64,000 nucleotides of DNA from Corynebacterium coyleae (GCF_030408635.1 NZ_CP047198.1:2444773-2508772); one strand, 5' to 3'. Numbered from the stretch's first letter, positions 32,577-42,615 are shown. Translations and numbers: made by a program. Notes: generated from the sequence alone by a model not told the origin.

Positions 32577-33815
32577 CTAGCGGGCAGCGCCTGCTTGGGT
32601 GTCCGCCGGGGTGGTGACGGTGTCGTCGTCAAGCGAATCGTTCTTGATCTTGCCCGCAGCGAACTTGTTCACGATCAGGGCGATCGCGCCGTCGCCGGTG
32701 ACGTTGGCGGCGGTGCCGAAGGAGTCAACGACGATGTAGGACGCGATCATGAGGGAGACCATGGACTCGTCGAAACCGAGGTTGGACTGCAGCAGACCGA
32801 CAGCGGCCATGATGGCGCCACCCGGCACGCCCGGCGCGGCGATCATCATGATGCCCAGCAGGAGGATGAATCCGATGACCTGGCCGGCGGAAATATCCAG
32901 GTTGGCCATGAACACGATGGAGAGCGCGTAGAGGGTGATCTTCATCATCGAGCCGGACAGGTGAATCGTCGCGCAGAGCGGGACCACGAAGCCGGCGACG
33001 TCCTCGTCAACCTTGTTCTTCAGGGTGGACTTGTAGGTGACCGGGATGGTCGCGGCGGAGGACGAGGTGCCCAGTGCGGTGAAGTATGCCGGCAGCATGT
33101 TCTTCAGCGCCTTGAACGGGTTCACGCCAGCGACGGTGCCTGCGACGAGGTACTGCAGCAGGACGATCACGACGGTCATCACGACGGAGAGCAGTAGGAC
33201 TACGCCCATGGCCGCCATAGTGTCGCCGAAGTTCTCGTTCATGCCCAGGTTGAGGAAGGTGCCGAAGATGAACAGCGGCAGCAGCGGGATCACGAACGTG
33301 ACCACGACCTTGAGCACGATGTCGTTGAGCTCGCCGAGCACCTTGAACAGGTTGTCGGACTTCACTGCCGTCATGGACAGGCCGACGACGAAGGCGAGGA
33401 GCAGCGCGGACATGACTTCCAGTGGTGGCGGCATTTCAACGCTGAAGTAAGGGGAGAGGCCGCCGGCATCGGGGTCGGCGACATCGGTGATGAGGGTCTT
33501 GCCGTCCAGAAGCCTCGGGTACAGCGTGGACGCCGTGAACCATGCGATCAGGCCGGAGATGAACGTGGAGCCGTATGCGACACCGGCGGTGACGCCGAGC
33601 CACTTGCCCGCACCCTGGCCCAGACCCGCGATGGCGGGTGCGATGAGGGCGAAGATGAGGACCGGCACGAAGAAGCCGAGGAAGTTAGAGAACAGCCCGT
33701 TGAACGTGACAAAGACGCGGGCAAGCCAGTCCGGGAAGAAGAAGCTGCAGGCGAAGCCCAAGGCAATCGCTACAACCACCCAGAACAGCAATGAGTGGAG
33801 GATTTTCTTTTGCAT
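32577..33815 (-). CDS. dicarboxylate/amino acid:cation symporter (DAACS family)
   Basis: 412-residue GltP/DctA-type carrier for glutamate, aspartate or C4-dicarboxylates with sodium or protons. Signature regions are present: the Ser-rich ALGTSSSAATIPVTYK of hairpin 1 and the PGVPGGAIMAAVG / DSFGTAANVTGDGAIALIVNK end. ATG at 33815 (MQKKILHSLLFW) is taken because TACGCT lies six bases upstream, again a leaderless layout; a longer frame extends through the antisense of the next gene and is spurious. Terminator follows. Confidence 0.9.
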   Translation of the reverse strand: MQKKILHSLLFWVVVAIALGFACSFFFPDWLARVFVTFNGLFSNFLGFFVPVLIFALIAPAIAGLGQGAGKWLGVTAGVAYGSTFISGLIAWFTASTLYPRLLDGKTLITDVADPDAGGLSPYFSVEMPPPLEVMSALLLAFVVGLSMTAVKSDNLFKVLGELNDIVLKVVVTFVIPLLPLFIFGTFLNLGMNENFGDTMAAMGVVLLLSVVMTVVIVLLQYLVAGTVAGVNPFKALKNMLPAYFTALGTSSSAATIPVTYKSTLKNKVDEDVAGFVVPLCATIHLSGSMMKITLYALSIVFMANLDISAGQVIGFILLLGIMMIAAPGVPGGAIMAAVGLLQSNLGFDESMVSLMIASYIVVDSFGTAANVTGDGAIALIVNKFAAGKIKNDSLDDDTVTTPADTQAGAAR

Positions 33816-33903
33816 GGGCCTAGCGTAGCCCGTATTTATGCAATCTACTGTATTTTGATCATATTTTTTTGCAGGTGAGCGTCCGGTCGTATGCTTAGTG
33901 GCT

Positions 33904-34359
33904 ATGAGTCCGTTCGCGAACATGAGCTCCCTTAACGTTGTCCTCGGCATTATCTTCTCGTTGCTAACGCTTGCGCTGTTCATCCCCGGCGCGCTCGCCT
34001 CTGCGGGCAAGCTGCCCGGCAACAAGTGGATCGGCCTCCACGTGCCGGCTGTGCGCAAGGACGAAGGCATTTGGAACCAGGCGCATAAGGTAGCGGGTCC
34101 GTTCTGGGTGCTGGCCGCGTTGGCGCTCGCGTTCGGCGCGGCGTTTTCGTTCATCGCTTCCGGCTGGATGTGGGTCATGCCGGCGATCGCGGCGGTAGCG
34201 GCGGTGATTTCGGCGTCCGTGGGCGGCAACTTCGGTGCGCGCGCCGCGACGTTGGTGGAGCACGCGCGTGAGCAGGCGCCTGCGCAAGAAGAGGAGAAGC
34301 CCGCGGTGAACCTTGATGCTTTGCGACGAGCCGCCGACCACGCCGACAACAACGAATAA
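33904..34359 (+). CDS. SdpI-family membrane protein
   Basis: 151 residues with three or four membrane helices and the SdpI-family signature GNKWIGLHVPAVRKDEGIWNQAHK at about residues 40-62; ends in a charged cytosolic tail. SdpI of Bacillus is an immunity/signalling membrane protein; the role in corynebacteria is not established. ATG at 33904 follows TATGCT by eight bases. It precedes the trp leader on the same strand but the trp promoter lies after its stop. Confidence 0.75.
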   Translation: MSPFANMSSLNVVLGIIFSLLTLALFIPGALASAGKLPGNKWIGLHVPAVRKDEGIWNQAHKVAGPFWVLAALALAFGAAFSFIASGWMWVMPAIAAVAAVISASVGGNFGARAATLVEHAREQAPAQEEEKPAVNLDALRRAADHADNNE

Positions 34360-34387
34360 AATGAGCCCGCGAAGCCGGATCCTCGGC

Positions 34388-34393
34388 TACACT
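34388..34393 (+). promoter_or_regulatory. -10 box of the trp operon
   Basis: TACACT about 20 bases upstream of the leader peptide; no strong -35 is visible. Start point would be near 34400. Confidence 0.5.
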
Positions 34394-34410
34394 TCCTTTT
34401 TGTGACGTAC

Positions 34411-34443
34411 ATGACTTCTCAAACATGGTGGTGGCTCGCCTAA
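34411..34443 (+). CDS. trpL: trp operon leader peptide
   Basis: Ten-residue leader MTSQTWWWLA with three consecutive Trp codons (34426-34434), followed by an attenuator hairpin and T run. When charged tRNA-Trp is scarce the ribosome stalls on the Trp codons and the terminator is not formed. The same arrangement with a WWW leader is known in C. glutamicum. Confidence 0.93.
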   Translation: MTSQTWWWLA

Positions 34444-34468
34444 CTGGCGCGCCACCTAGCGAAGTCAC

Positions 34469-34508
34469 GGCCCGCCAGCTTGTCCCCCAAGCGCCGCGGG
34501 CCTTTTTT
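34469..34508 (+). terminator. trp attenuator
   Basis: GGCCCGC (34469-34475) pairs with GCGGGCC (34496-34502), followed by six T. Lies between the leader peptide and trpE. Confidence 0.93.
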
Positions 34509-34545
34509 ATCCCTCGGTGCAAGCAAGAACAGAACCGAGGATCAC

Positions 34546-36015
34546 ATGAAATTCACCCGCCAAGAGGTGCGCTACCACGAGGATGTGGCAAGCCTCTTCG
34601 CCCACATCGGCGGCCTCGACGCAACCGACACGGTGTTGCTCGAGTCCGCTGACATCACGACACGTTCGGGGTTGCAGTCGTTGGCGGTGCTGCGGTCGTC
34701 GATACGCATTACTTGCTCCGGCAACCGCGTGACGCTGACACCGCTGACGCCGTCGGGCGAGATTATTGCGAACGAGATCGGGCTCGAGCACGAGTTTCCG
34801 CGCGTTGATGTGGAGGACGAGCGCGAGCGCCTGACCGCGGCGTCGACGATGGATGTCCTGCGCAAGTTGACCTCCACCGAGGGCAATGAGGGCTTTCCGC
34901 TGCTCGCGGGCGGTTTCGCGTTTGATTACCTGGAGACGTTCGAGCGTCTGCCCGAGGTCGCGGACGGCGACAACACCTACCCGGATTACGAGTTCGTGCT
35001 CGCCGAGGTGGTGCTGCGCGTGAACCACCAAACCGGCACGGCGTACCTCGCCGGGGTTGATGCTGCAGGTGACGGCATTGATCTCACCGAGATTGCAGCA
35101 CTTATCGACGACGCCCCCGCACCCACCGCACCAACCACCCTCACCGGCACCCTGGTCGCCGAGGCGGATATGCCGGACGAGGAGTTCCGTGGGGTAGTGG
35201 AGCAGCTGCAGGGCAACATTTACAACGGCGACATCTACCAAGTCGTGCCGGCGCGCAGCTTCACCGCCGACTGCGACGACGCCTTCGGTGCGTACCGCCG
35301 CCTGCGTGCCGCGAACCCCTCGCCGTACATGTTCTACATCCGTGGTGAGGGCTACGAGCTGTTCGGCGCCTCGCCGGAGTCGAATCTGAAGTTCTCGCCG
35401 GCCACGCGCCAGGTGCAGCTGTATCCCATTGCCGGCACGCGCCCGCGCGGGCTGAACCCGGACGGCACGGTCAATCACGAGCTGGATACGCGCATGGAAC
35501 TGCAGTTGCGCACCGACGCCAAAGAGGTTGCCGAGCACACCATGCTGGTGGACCTGGCCCGCAACGACATGGCGCGCGTGGCCGAGCCGCGCACCCGCAA
35601 GGTGCAAGACCTGCTGCAGGTGGATCGCTACTCGCGTGTGATGCACCTGGTCAGTCGGGTCACCGCGACCCTGGCCGCGGACCTCGACGCACTTGACGCC
35701 TACCGCGCGTGCATGAACATGGGCACGCTCACCGGCGCACCGAAACTGCGCACAACCGAACTGCTGCGTTCCGTGGAAGGCAAGCGCCGCGGCTCCTACG
35801 GCGGGGCGGTGGGGTACTTGCGTGGCGACGGCGAATTCGACACCTGCATCGTCATCCGCTCCGCCTTCGTGGCCAATGGCAAGGCCATCGTGCAGGCCGG
35901 CGCGGGCGTTGTGCGCGACTCCGTGCCTCAGTCCGAGGCTGACGAAACTCTGCACAAGGCCTACGCAGTCCTGCATGCACTCGCCGGTGGCCGCGACCTG
36001 GAGGTGAAGAAATGA
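34546..36015 (+). CDS. trpE: anthranilate synthase component I
   Basis: 489 residues; converts chorismate and ammonia or glutamine to anthranilate, first step of tryptophan synthesis. The N-terminal VLLESADI motif is the usual tryptophan feedback site; the catalytic chorismate-binding domain shows PIAGTRPRG, LVDLARNDMARVA and the C-terminal YGGAVGYLRGDGEFDTCIVIRS. ATG at 34546 after CCGAGG. TrpG overlaps its end by four bases, giving coupled expression of the two subunits. Confidence 0.97.
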   Translation: MKFTRQEVRYHEDVASLFAHIGGLDATDTVLLESADITTRSGLQSLAVLRSSIRITCSGNRVTLTPLTPSGEIIANEIGLEHEFPRVDVEDERERLTAASTMDVLRKLTSTEGNEGFPLLAGGFAFDYLETFERLPEVADGDNTYPDYEFVLAEVVLRVNHQTGTAYLAGVDAAGDGIDLTEIAALIDDAPAPTAPTTLTGTLVAEADMPDEEFRGVVEQLQGNIYNGDIYQVVPARSFTADCDDAFGAYRRLRAANPSPYMFYIRGEGYELFGASPESNLKFSPATRQVQLYPIAGTRPRGLNPDGTVNHELDTRMELQLRTDAKEVAEHTMLVDLARNDMARVAEPRTRKVQDLLQVDRYSRVMHLVSRVTATLAADLDALDAYRACMNMGTLTGAPKLRTTELLRSVEGKRRGSYGGAVGYLRGDGEFDTCIVIRSAFVANGKAIVQAGAGVVRDSVPQSEADETLHKAYAVLHALAGGRDLEVKK

Positions 36016-36572
36016 TCGTCCTGCTGGATAACCAAGACTCCTTCGTTTACAACCTGGTGGACGCGTTCGCGGACTACGACACCGTGGTCTACCGCAACAC
36101 CGTTACCGCCGACACTGTGCTGAACGCCAACCCAGACCTCATCGTCCTTTCGCCCGGCCCCGGCTACCCCGCGGACGCCGGCTGCATGATGGAGGTCATC
36201 GAACGCGCTCAGGGCCGCATCCCGATTCTGGGCATCTGCCTGGGATTTCAGGCGTTGGTGGAGCACTTTGGTGGGCGGGTTGAGCCGTGCGGGCCGGTGC
36301 ATGGGTCGTCGCAAAGCATGGTGCTTAACGACGGCCGCCACGTCCCCGTCGCGCGCTACCACTCCCTCGGCGCCACCACCGCGCCACCCGGTATTACGCC
36401 GCTGGCGTGGACCGGCACGGAGATCGGCGACGTGATCATGGCCGCCGAAACCGACGATGGCATGTCCATCGGACTGCAGTTCCACCCCGAATCCATCCTC
36501 ACCCCCTCTGGCCCGCAAATCCTGGACCACTGTGTGACGAAATTACTACAGAAAGGCCACGACAATGACTAG
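36012..36572 (+). CDS. trpG: anthranilate synthase component II (glutamine amidotransferase)
   Basis: 186-residue class I glutamine amidotransferase delivering ammonia to TrpE. Triad residues are visible: Cys in GICLGFQAL, and His/Glu in LQFHPESI. LSPGPGYP is the oxyanion-region motif. No fusion to TrpD. Overlaps trpE (ATGA) and trpD. Confidence 0.96.
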   Translation: MIVLLDNQDSFVYNLVDAFADYDTVVYRNTVTADTVLNANPDLIVLSPGPGYPADAGCMMEVIERAQGRIPILGICLGFQALVEHFGGRVEPCGPVHGSSQSMVLNDGRHVPVARYHSLGATTAPPGITPLAWTGTEIGDVIMAAETDDGMSIGLQFHPESILTPSGPQILDHCVTKLLQKGHDND

Positions 36573-37584
36573 CCAACTCGAGATCTTCCGCCGCTTCATG
36601 GACAACCCCGAGCCCACCCTCGAGGAGGCCATCGAGGCGTTTACCCCGCTGACCGTCGGCGATTACGACGACGTGCACATCGCCGCGCTGTTGGCCATGA
36701 TCCGCACGCGCGGGGAAACCTTCGCCGACATCGCCGGTGCGGCCCGCGCGTTCCTTGCCGCCGGGCGTCCGTTCCCGGTGACGGGGGAGGGGATCATGGA
36801 CACCGCCGGTACGGGTGGCGACGGCGCGAACACCATCAACATCACCACCGCCGCTTCGCTTACCGCAGCTGCCGGTGGCGTGAAGATGATCAAGTGCGGC
36901 AACCGCTCCGTGTCCTCGAAGTCCGGTTCGGCGGACGTGCTCGAGGCGCTGAACATCCCGCTGGACCTCGACCCGGATCGTGCTGTGCGCCAGTTCGAGT
37001 CCTCCAACTTCACGTTCCTGTTCGCCCCGGCGTACAACCCGGCGATCGCGTTCGTGCAGCAGGTCCGCAAGACGCTGGGCGTGTCTACGCTGTTTAACAC
37101 GATGGGCCCGCTGCTCAGCCCGGCACGCCCGGAGTTCCAGATCATGGGCATCGCCAACCCGGCGCTCGGCCAGGTGATTGCGGAAACGATGCGTGAGCTG
37201 GGCCGTAACCGTGCGCTCGTCGTCCATGGCGCGGGCACTGACGAGATCGCGGTCCACGGCGAGACCGAGGTCTGGGAGCTCAAGGACGGCGAGATTACCC
37301 ACTACACGGTCACGCCCGAGGAGCTCGGGGTGGAGCGCCACAGCCTGGAGGACCTACGTGGCGGCAACGGTGCCGAGAACGCAGCCTTCATGCGCGCCAC
37401 GTTCGCGGGGGAGGGCCCGGCTGCCCACCGTGATGCCGTTGCCGTGTCCGCGGGTGCGATGTTCTACCTCTACGGCATCGCGGATTCGCTGGCGGCCGGT
37501 ACCGAGCACGCGAAGCAGTTGATTGCGGACGGCACGGTGGCCGATTGGCTCGCCACCCACGAGGAGGCCGATTACAGTGGCTAA
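36565..37584 (+). CDS. trpD: anthranilate phosphoribosyltransferase
   Basis: 339 residues; transfers phosphoribose from PRPP to anthranilate. PRPP site GTGGDGANTINITTAA at about residues 75-90 and KCGNRSVSSKSGSADVLEAL. Normal length; start overlaps trpG by eight bases and its own stop overlaps the GTG start of trpCF. Confidence 0.96.
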   Translation: MTSQLEIFRRFMDNPEPTLEEAIEAFTPLTVGDYDDVHIAALLAMIRTRGETFADIAGAARAFLAAGRPFPVTGEGIMDTAGTGGDGANTINITTAASLTAAAGGVKMIKCGNRSVSSKSGSADVLEALNIPLDLDPDRAVRQFESSNFTFLFAPAYNPAIAFVQQVRKTLGVSTLFNTMGPLLSPARPEFQIMGIANPALGQVIAETMRELGRNRALVVHGAGTDEIAVHGETEVWELKDGEITHYTVTPEELGVERHSLEDLRGGNGAENAAFMRATFAGEGPAAHRDAVAVSAGAMFYLYGIADSLAAGTEHAKQLIADGTVADWLATHEEADYSG

Positions 37585-38956
37585 GATTTTGACCAATATC
37601 GTTGAGAACCGAAAACGTCACCTTGACGATATTCGCGCACGCGTCGCCCACGTTGCTTTCGACACGTTACGCAATTCGGAGCGCTCTCTCTACGACTCCC
37701 TCGCCCGCCCCGGCACCGCGTTCATCATGGAGTGCAAGTCCGCGTCACCCTCGCTCGGGCCGATTCGCGACGACTACAAGCCGGGGGAGATCGCGTCGGT
37801 CTATTCCCGCTACGCCGCTGGCATCTCCGTGCTGTGCGAGCCGGACTACTTCAACGGCGACTACGACCACCTGGCCACCGTCGCCGCCACGACGCATCTG
37901 CCGGTGCTGTGCAAGGACTTTATTATCGACGAGGTCCAGATCTACGCCGCGCGCTACTTCGGCGCCGACGCGATCCTGCTCATGCTCTCCGTCCTTAGCG
38001 ACGAGGAGTACGCGCACCTGGCCTCCATCGCCGAGTCACTCCACATGGACGTGCTCACCGAGGTGATCAACGAGGAAGAAGCCCACCGCGCCATAAAGCT
38101 CGGCGCAAAGATCTTCGGCGTGAACCACCGCAACCTTCACGATCTCTCCATCGACCTCGACCGCTCCGCACGCCTCGCCGAACTCGCTCCCGATGGGGCA
38201 GTGGTGGTCTCCGAGTCCGGCATCCGCGACTCCGCAACCGTGCGTCGCCTCGGCGGCCACTCGGATGCGTTCCTGGTCGGCAGCCAGCTGACCTCCCAGC
38301 CGGACATCGACCGCGCCTGCCGCGAGCTCGTCTACGGCCCGAACAAAGTCTGCGGACTGCGCACCGGCTCCGCCGCCCAGGCTGCCAAGGCGTGCGGCGC
38401 GGTCTACGGCGGGCTCATTTTCGACGACGCCTCCCCGCGCAATGTTTCACGTGAAACAGCCACCGACATCATTGCCGCCGAGCCCGGGCTGGACTACGTC
38501 GCGGTTTCCCGCCGCACCTCGGGTTACGACGAGCTCGTCCAACCCGGCATCACCGCCGTGCAGATCCACGCGCCGTACCAGGGCTCCGTGGAGACGGAAC
38601 TGGCGCTCATCGAATCCGTGCGCAAAGAGGTCGACGTCGAGGTCTGGCGTGCCGTCTCCATGACGCAGCCGGATGGCGAAAAGGTGGCCGAGGCGGTTGC
38701 TGGGGTCGTCGACAAGCTAGTGCTCGACGCCCACGACGGCGGCTCGGGGGAGCGTTTCGACTGGACGCGCGTGCCGGACGCCGTGAAGCAGAAGGCGTTC
38801 CTCGCGGGCGGCCTCAACCCCGACAACCTCACCTATGCGCTGCGCGTCGGATGCGCCGGCCTCGACCTGAACTCCGGCTTCGAAGACCCCAACGGCCACA
38901 AAGACGCGGGCGCGCTGCGACGCGGCTTCGACACAATCGGCAACTACCACGATTAA
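37577..38956 (+). CDS. trpCF: bifunctional indole-3-glycerol phosphate synthase / phosphoribosylanthranilate isomerase
   Basis: 459 residues; N-terminal IGPS ([47 protein letters not shown]) fused to a C-terminal PRA isomerase ([23 protein letters not shown] ... [10 protein letters not shown]). The PRAI catalytic Cys and Asp are present. GTG start at 37577 overlaps the trpD stop. A perfect parS palindrome (38443-38458) is embedded in the linker and read as NVSRET, an example of a segregation site kept within coding sequence. Confidence 0.96.
   Translation: MAKILTNIVENRKRHLDDIRARVAHVAFDTLRNSERSLYDSLARPGTAFIMECKSASPSLGPIRDDYKPGEIASVYSRYAAGISVLCEPDYFNGDYDHLATVAATTHLPVLCKDFIIDEVQIYAARYFGADAILLMLSVLSDEEYAHLASIAESLHMDVLTEVINEEEAHRAIKLGAKIFGVNHRNLHDLSIDLDRSARLAELAPDGAVVVSESGIRDSATVRRLGGHSDAFLVGSQLTSQPDIDRACRELVYGPNKVCGLRTGSAAQAAKACGAVYGGLIFDDASPRNVSRETATDIIAAEPGLDYVAVSRRTSGYDELVQPGITAVQIHAPYQGSVETELALIESVRKEVDVEVWRAVSMTQPDGEKVAEAVAGVVDKLVLDAHDGGSGERFDWTRVPDAVKQKAFLAGGLNPDNLTYALRVGCAGLDLNSGFEDPNGHKDAGALRRGFDTIGNYHD
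38443..38458. promoter_or_regulatory. parS site, perfect consensus, inside trpCF
   Basis: TGTTTCACGTGAAACA within codons for NVSRET between the two enzyme domains. Confidence 0.95.
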
Positions 38957-38966
38957 AGGACACCCT

Positions 38967-40163
38967 ATGACTCTCCTCCCTGCGTACTACGGTGAATTCG
39001 GCGGACAGTTCATCCCCGAATCCCTCCTGCCAGCGCTCGACCAACTCGAGCAAGCCTTCGTCGACGCGTTTAACGACGAGGCCTTCATGGCCGAATACCG
39101 CTCCCTCCTGCGCGACTACCTCGGCCGCCCAACCCCGCTGACTGAATGCCGCAACCTGCCCGTCGACGGCAACGCGCGCATCTTCCTCAAACGCGAGGAC
39201 CTCGTGCACGGCGGCGCCCACAAAACCAACCAGGTAATCGGCCAGGCGCTGCTGGCGAAAAAGATGGGCAAGACCCGCATCATCGCGGAGACCGGCGCCG
39301 GCCAGCACGGCACCGCAACCGCGCTTGCCTGTGCGCTGCTTGGCCTTGACTGCGTGATCTACATGGGCAAGACCGACATGCAGCGCCAGGCGCCGAACGT
39401 GTACCGCATGCGCTTGATGGGCGCGAAGGTCGTCGGCGTGGAATCCGGCGCGGGCACCCTGAAGGACGCGGTGAACGAGGCGCTTCGTGACTGGACCGCA
39501 ACCTTCCACGAATCCCACTACCTCCTTGGCACGGCTGCCGGCCCGCACCCGTTCCCGAAGATCGTCAAGGAATTCCACCGTGTCATCTCCACCGAGGCCC
39601 GCGCCCAGATCCTTGAGCGCACCGGCGCCCTGCCGGACGTGGTCGTCGCCTGCGTCGGCGGCGGCTCCAACGCCATCGGCATGTTCGCCGATTTCATTGA
39701 CGACGACACCGTCGAACTGGTCGGCGCCGAACCCGGCGGCGAAGGCTTCGGCCAAGGCAAGCACGGCGCCGCCATCGCCCAGGGCACCATCGGCATCCTG
39801 CACGGCACCCGCTCGTACCTCATGCGTGACGACGACGGCCAGGTTGAAGAGTCCTACTCCATCTCCGCCGGCCTGGACTACCCGGCCGTCGGCCCGGAGC
39901 ACGCCTACCTCGCCCAGTCCGGCCGTGCGAAGTACGTGCCCGTCACCGACGACGAGGCCCTCGACGCCTTCCAGGCCCTATCCCGCCACGAGGGCATCAT
40001 CCCGGCGCTCGAGTCCTCGCACGCCCTGGCCTACGCCCTGAAGCGCGCCGCCGAGCACCCGGCCGACGCCGAGCCGCTGAACATTCTCGTCGCCCTGTCT
40101 GGCCGCGGCGACAAGGACATCGCACACGTGCGAGCAACCCTCGAGCAGAAGGAGAACAAGTAA
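38967..40163 (+). CDS. trpB: tryptophan synthase beta chain
   Basis: 398-residue PLP enzyme joining indole and serine. PLP lysine in [13 protein letters not shown] (about Lys86), catalytic Glu in [10 protein letters not shown], phosphate-binding [15 protein letters not shown] ten bases after the trpCF stop. Confidence 0.97.
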   Translation: MTLLPAYYGEFGGQFIPESLLPALDQLEQAFVDAFNDEAFMAEYRSLLRDYLGRPTPLTECRNLPVDGNARIFLKREDLVHGGAHKTNQVIGQALLAKKMGKTRIIAETGAGQHGTATALACALLGLDCVIYMGKTDMQRQAPNVYRMRLMGAKVVGVESGAGTLKDAVNEALRDWTATFHESHYLLGTAAGPHPFPKIVKEFHRVISTEARAQILERTGALPDVVVACVGGGSNAIGMFADFIDDDTVELVGAEPGGEGFGQGKHGAAIAQGTIGILHGTRSYLMRDDDGQVEESYSISAGLDYPAVGPEHAYLAQSGRAKYVPVTDDEALDAFQALSRHEGIIPALESSHALAYALKRAAEHPADAEPLNILVALSGRGDKDIAHVRATLEQKENK

Positions 40164-40979
40164 ATGTCGCGCTACGAGCAACTCTTTGCCAAGGGGGAGG
40201 GCGCGTTCGTCCCCTTCATCATGCTGTCCGACCCGAACCCGGACGACGCGGTGGAGATCATCTCCGCCATCGTCGAAGCAGGCGCCGACGCACTCGAGCT
40301 CGGCGTGCCGTTCTCCGACCCGGTCGCCGACGGCCCCGCCATCCAGGGCGCCCACGTCCGCGCTCTCCGTGGGGGAGCAACCGTGCAGCAGTCCCTCGAC
40401 CAGGTGCGCACCATCCGCGAGCGCTACCCGGACCTGCCGATCGGCATGCTGATCTACGCCAACGTCGCCCACACTCGCGGCCTCGACCGCTTCTACACCG
40501 AGTTCAAGGAGGCCGGCGCCGATAGCGTATTGCTTCCCGACGTCCCCGTGCGCGAGTCTGACCCCTTCACCGCCGCCGCCGAGCGCGCCGGCATCGACCC
40601 GATCTTCATCGCCCCGGCCAAGGCCTCCCGCGAGGTCCTCGAGGGCGTGGCCGCTAACTCCCGCGGCTACATTTACGCCATTTCTCGCGACGGCGTCACC
40701 GGCGCGGAGAATGAGGCGACAGTGGAGGGGCTGCGTGAGGTCGTCGATAATGTGCAGTCCTTCGGCGGCGCACCGGTACTGCTCGGCTTCGGCATCTCCC
40801 GACCCGAGCACGTGCGCGACGCGATCGCCGCTGGGGCCGCCGGCGCGATTACCGGGTCGGCGATTACGAACATTATTGATAAGTATGTCGTCGATAATCG
40901 TGTGGAAAACATGGACAGGCTGAAACGGGAACTTTCCGACTACGTCAGCGCCATGAAGCAGGCTACGATCGCATCATGA
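40164..40979 (+). CDS. trpA: tryptophan synthase alpha chain
   Basis: 271 residues; cleaves indole-3-glycerol phosphate. Catalytic Glu in LELGVPFSDPVADGP and Asp in LLPDVPVRES; phosphate loop GFGISRPEHV. Starts on the base after the trpB stop. Last gene of the pathway; the Rieske gene overlaps its stop by four bases and may be read on the same message. Confidence 0.96.
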   Translation: MSRYEQLFAKGEGAFVPFIMLSDPNPDDAVEIISAIVEAGADALELGVPFSDPVADGPAIQGAHVRALRGGATVQQSLDQVRTIRERYPDLPIGMLIYANVAHTRGLDRFYTEFKEAGADSVLLPDVPVRESDPFTAAAERAGIDPIFIAPAKASREVLEGVAANSRGYIYAISRDGVTGAENEATVEGLREVVDNVQSFGGAPVLLGFGISRPEHVRDAIAAGAAGAITGSAITNIIDKYVVDNRVENMDRLKRELSDYVSAMKQATIAS

Positions 40980-41350
40980 CCTGTTCACGTCGCATGTTCC
41001 TGCTCGGCACCGCCACCACCTTCGCCGGTGCCTTCCTGGCCGCCTGCGGGGAAGAGGCCCCCGAAGAAATTGCGAAGACCGACGTGCCGGTCGGCTCCGC
41101 GGTGATCCTGGACAAGTTCATCATCGCCCAGCCGTCCGCCGGCCAGTTCGTCGCATACTCGGCGGTGTGCCCGCACCAGCAGAAGAAGATCACCAAGGTG
41201 GAGGGCGAGACCGTTAAGTGCGTCGCCCACGGTTCCGTCTTCAACATTGCGACCGGCGAGCGCGTCTCCGGCCCGGCCGTGACCGGCCTGCGCGAGGTAG
41301 AGGTCATCGAAGCCGGCGACAAGGTCGAAGCCCAAAACCCGGCGAGTTAG
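40976..41350 (+). CDS. Rieske [2Fe-2S] lipoprotein, probable Tat substrate
   Basis: 124 residues. N-terminal SRRMFLLGTATTFAGAF resembles a Tat signal and ends in a lipobox LAAC (Cys23). The mature part has both Rieske boxes, CPHQQKK and CVAHGS, so it should hold a 2Fe-2S cluster at the outer face of the membrane. Too small for a cytochrome bc1 subunit; similar orphan Rieske lipoproteins occur in other Actinobacteria and their electron partners are unknown. Overlaps trpA (ATGA). Confidence 0.87.
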   Translation: MTCSRRMFLLGTATTFAGAFLAACGEEAPEEIAKTDVPVGSAVILDKFIIAQPSAGQFVAYSAVCPHQQKKITKVEGETVKCVAHGSVFNIATGERVSGPAVTGLREVEVIEAGDKVEAQNPAS

Positions 41351-41374
41351 CCTGCTGGCCGTAGACTCGGCCAC

Positions 41375-42313
41375 ATGAAGAAGCTCGATCCTCTCCTCGT
41401 CGGCATCGTTGTTGCTGCGATCCTCGCCTTCGTCGTGCCGGCGCGCGGCGCGTTCGCGGACGGCTTTGGGGTGGCCGTCAAACTCGCGATCGCGCTGCTC
41501 TTTTTCCTCTACGGCGCACGCCTATCGACGCAAGAAGCCCTCCGGGGCCTCACCAACTGGCGCCTCCATGCCCTCATCCTCGCGTTTACCTTCGTGGCAT
41601 ACCCGCTGATCGGTCTGCTCGCGCGACCTACCACCGGGCTCATCTCCGAGGACCTCTACCAGGGCCTACTCTTCATGACCCTCGTTCCGTCCACCGTCCA
41701 GTCCTCCGTGGCGCTGACCGGCATCGCACGCGGCAACGTGTCCGGTGCTGTTGTGGCGGCGTCGGTGTCGTCGTTGGTGGGTGTCGTCGTCACGCCATTG
41801 CTCGTGATGTGGCTGATGGGCGCGGGCGACGGCGTATCCGTGGATACCTCCGTCTTCACCGACATCGCCCTCCAACTCCTCCTGCCGTTCTTACTCGGCC
41901 AGCTGGCGCACAAGCGGTTGGGTGAGTTAGCCAAGTCCAAGGCCACCAAGATCGTCGACCGCGGCTCCATCTGGATGGTCGTCTACTCCGCCTTTTCCAA
42001 GGGTGTCGTCTCCGGCGTGTGGTCGAACGTCACCGCGCTTGAGATCGTGCTGCTGATCGTATTCTCCGTGGTGTTGGTCTTCGCGATGCTGTGGCTGACC
42101 CGCGTCGTGCCTGCCGCGCTGCGGTTCCCGCGCGAGGACGTCGTCGCCGTGCAGATGTGTGGCACACAGAAATCTCTTGCGACCGGCTTGCCGATGGCTA
42201 CCGTCATCTTCGGCGGTGCCCAACTCGGCGTGCTTATTATTCCGCTAATGATCTATCACATGGCACAGTTGATGATCTGTTCCGCATATGTCTCCAGAAA
42301 GAGTTTCACGTGA
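41375..42313 (+). CDS. bile acid:sodium symporter family transporter (YfeH/SLC10A7 type)
   Basis: 312 residues with about ten membrane helices. Family features: LLFFLYGARLS in helix 2 and MTLVPSTVQSSVALTGIARGN in the crossover region. Substrate unknown. TAGACT ends seven bases before the ATG, so it probably starts a leaderless transcript. Its stop overlaps the next gene's GTG, and that junction lies in a parS-like site. Confidence 0.85.
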   Translation: MKKLDPLLVGIVVAAILAFVVPARGAFADGFGVAVKLAIALLFFLYGARLSTQEALRGLTNWRLHALILAFTFVAYPLIGLLARPTTGLISEDLYQGLLFMTLVPSTVQSSVALTGIARGNVSGAVVAASVSSLVGVVVTPLLVMWLMGAGDGVSVDTSVFTDIALQLLLPFLLGQLAHKRLGELAKSKATKIVDRGSIWMVVYSAFSKGVVSGVWSNVTALEIVLLIVFSVVLVFAMLWLTRVVPAALRFPREDVVAVQMCGTQKSLATGLPMATVIFGGAQLGVLIIPLMIYHMAQLMICSAYVSRKSFT

Positions 42314-42317
42314 AACA
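42302..42317. promoter_or_regulatory. parS-like site, AGTTTCACGTGAAACA
   Basis: 15 of 16 bases; contains the stop of the SBF transporter and the GTG start of the next gene. Confidence 0.88.
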
Positions 42318-42615
42318 TTACGTCCGCATCCATTACAACGTCCCCGAACTCGGCGGAGAGCTGCTGAATATCGCTGAGCTGGAGGAGGTGTCGTCGCAAA
42401 GCTGCACCATGCTCCGCATGATTGAACTCGACCCCGCCGAGACCATCACCGGCATCTACGTCGACGGTCGCGTCATCGGGCAGGCCAACCGACCCATGGG
42501 CACCGTGCCACACCCGCGCACCTACGACGCGATGGAAGGCATCACCGCCCGCCACCTCACCGCCGACGAATTCGAGGGCCTCTGGAGCGAAGCCCGAGCG
42601 AAGTTCCCGCACTAG
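42310..42615 (+). CDS. hypothetical protein, 101 residues
   Basis: GTG start (VKHYVRIHYNVPELGGELL) within the parS-like site, overlapping the SBF transporter stop. Small soluble mixed alpha/beta protein with a regular strand pattern (IELDPAETITGIYVDGRVIG). I do not recognise the family with confidence. Translationally coupled to the transporter. Confidence 0.6.
   Translation: MKHYVRIHYNVPELGGELLNIAELEEVSSQSCTMLRMIELDPAETITGIYVDGRVIGQANRPMGTVPHPRTYDAMEGITARHLTADEFEGLWSEARAKFPH

Noticed and set aside
33816-34412. 200-codon N-terminal extension of the DAACS symporter
   Set aside because: Runs antisense through the SdpI-like gene and is low-complexity; the family N-terminus and a -10 box fit ATG 33815.
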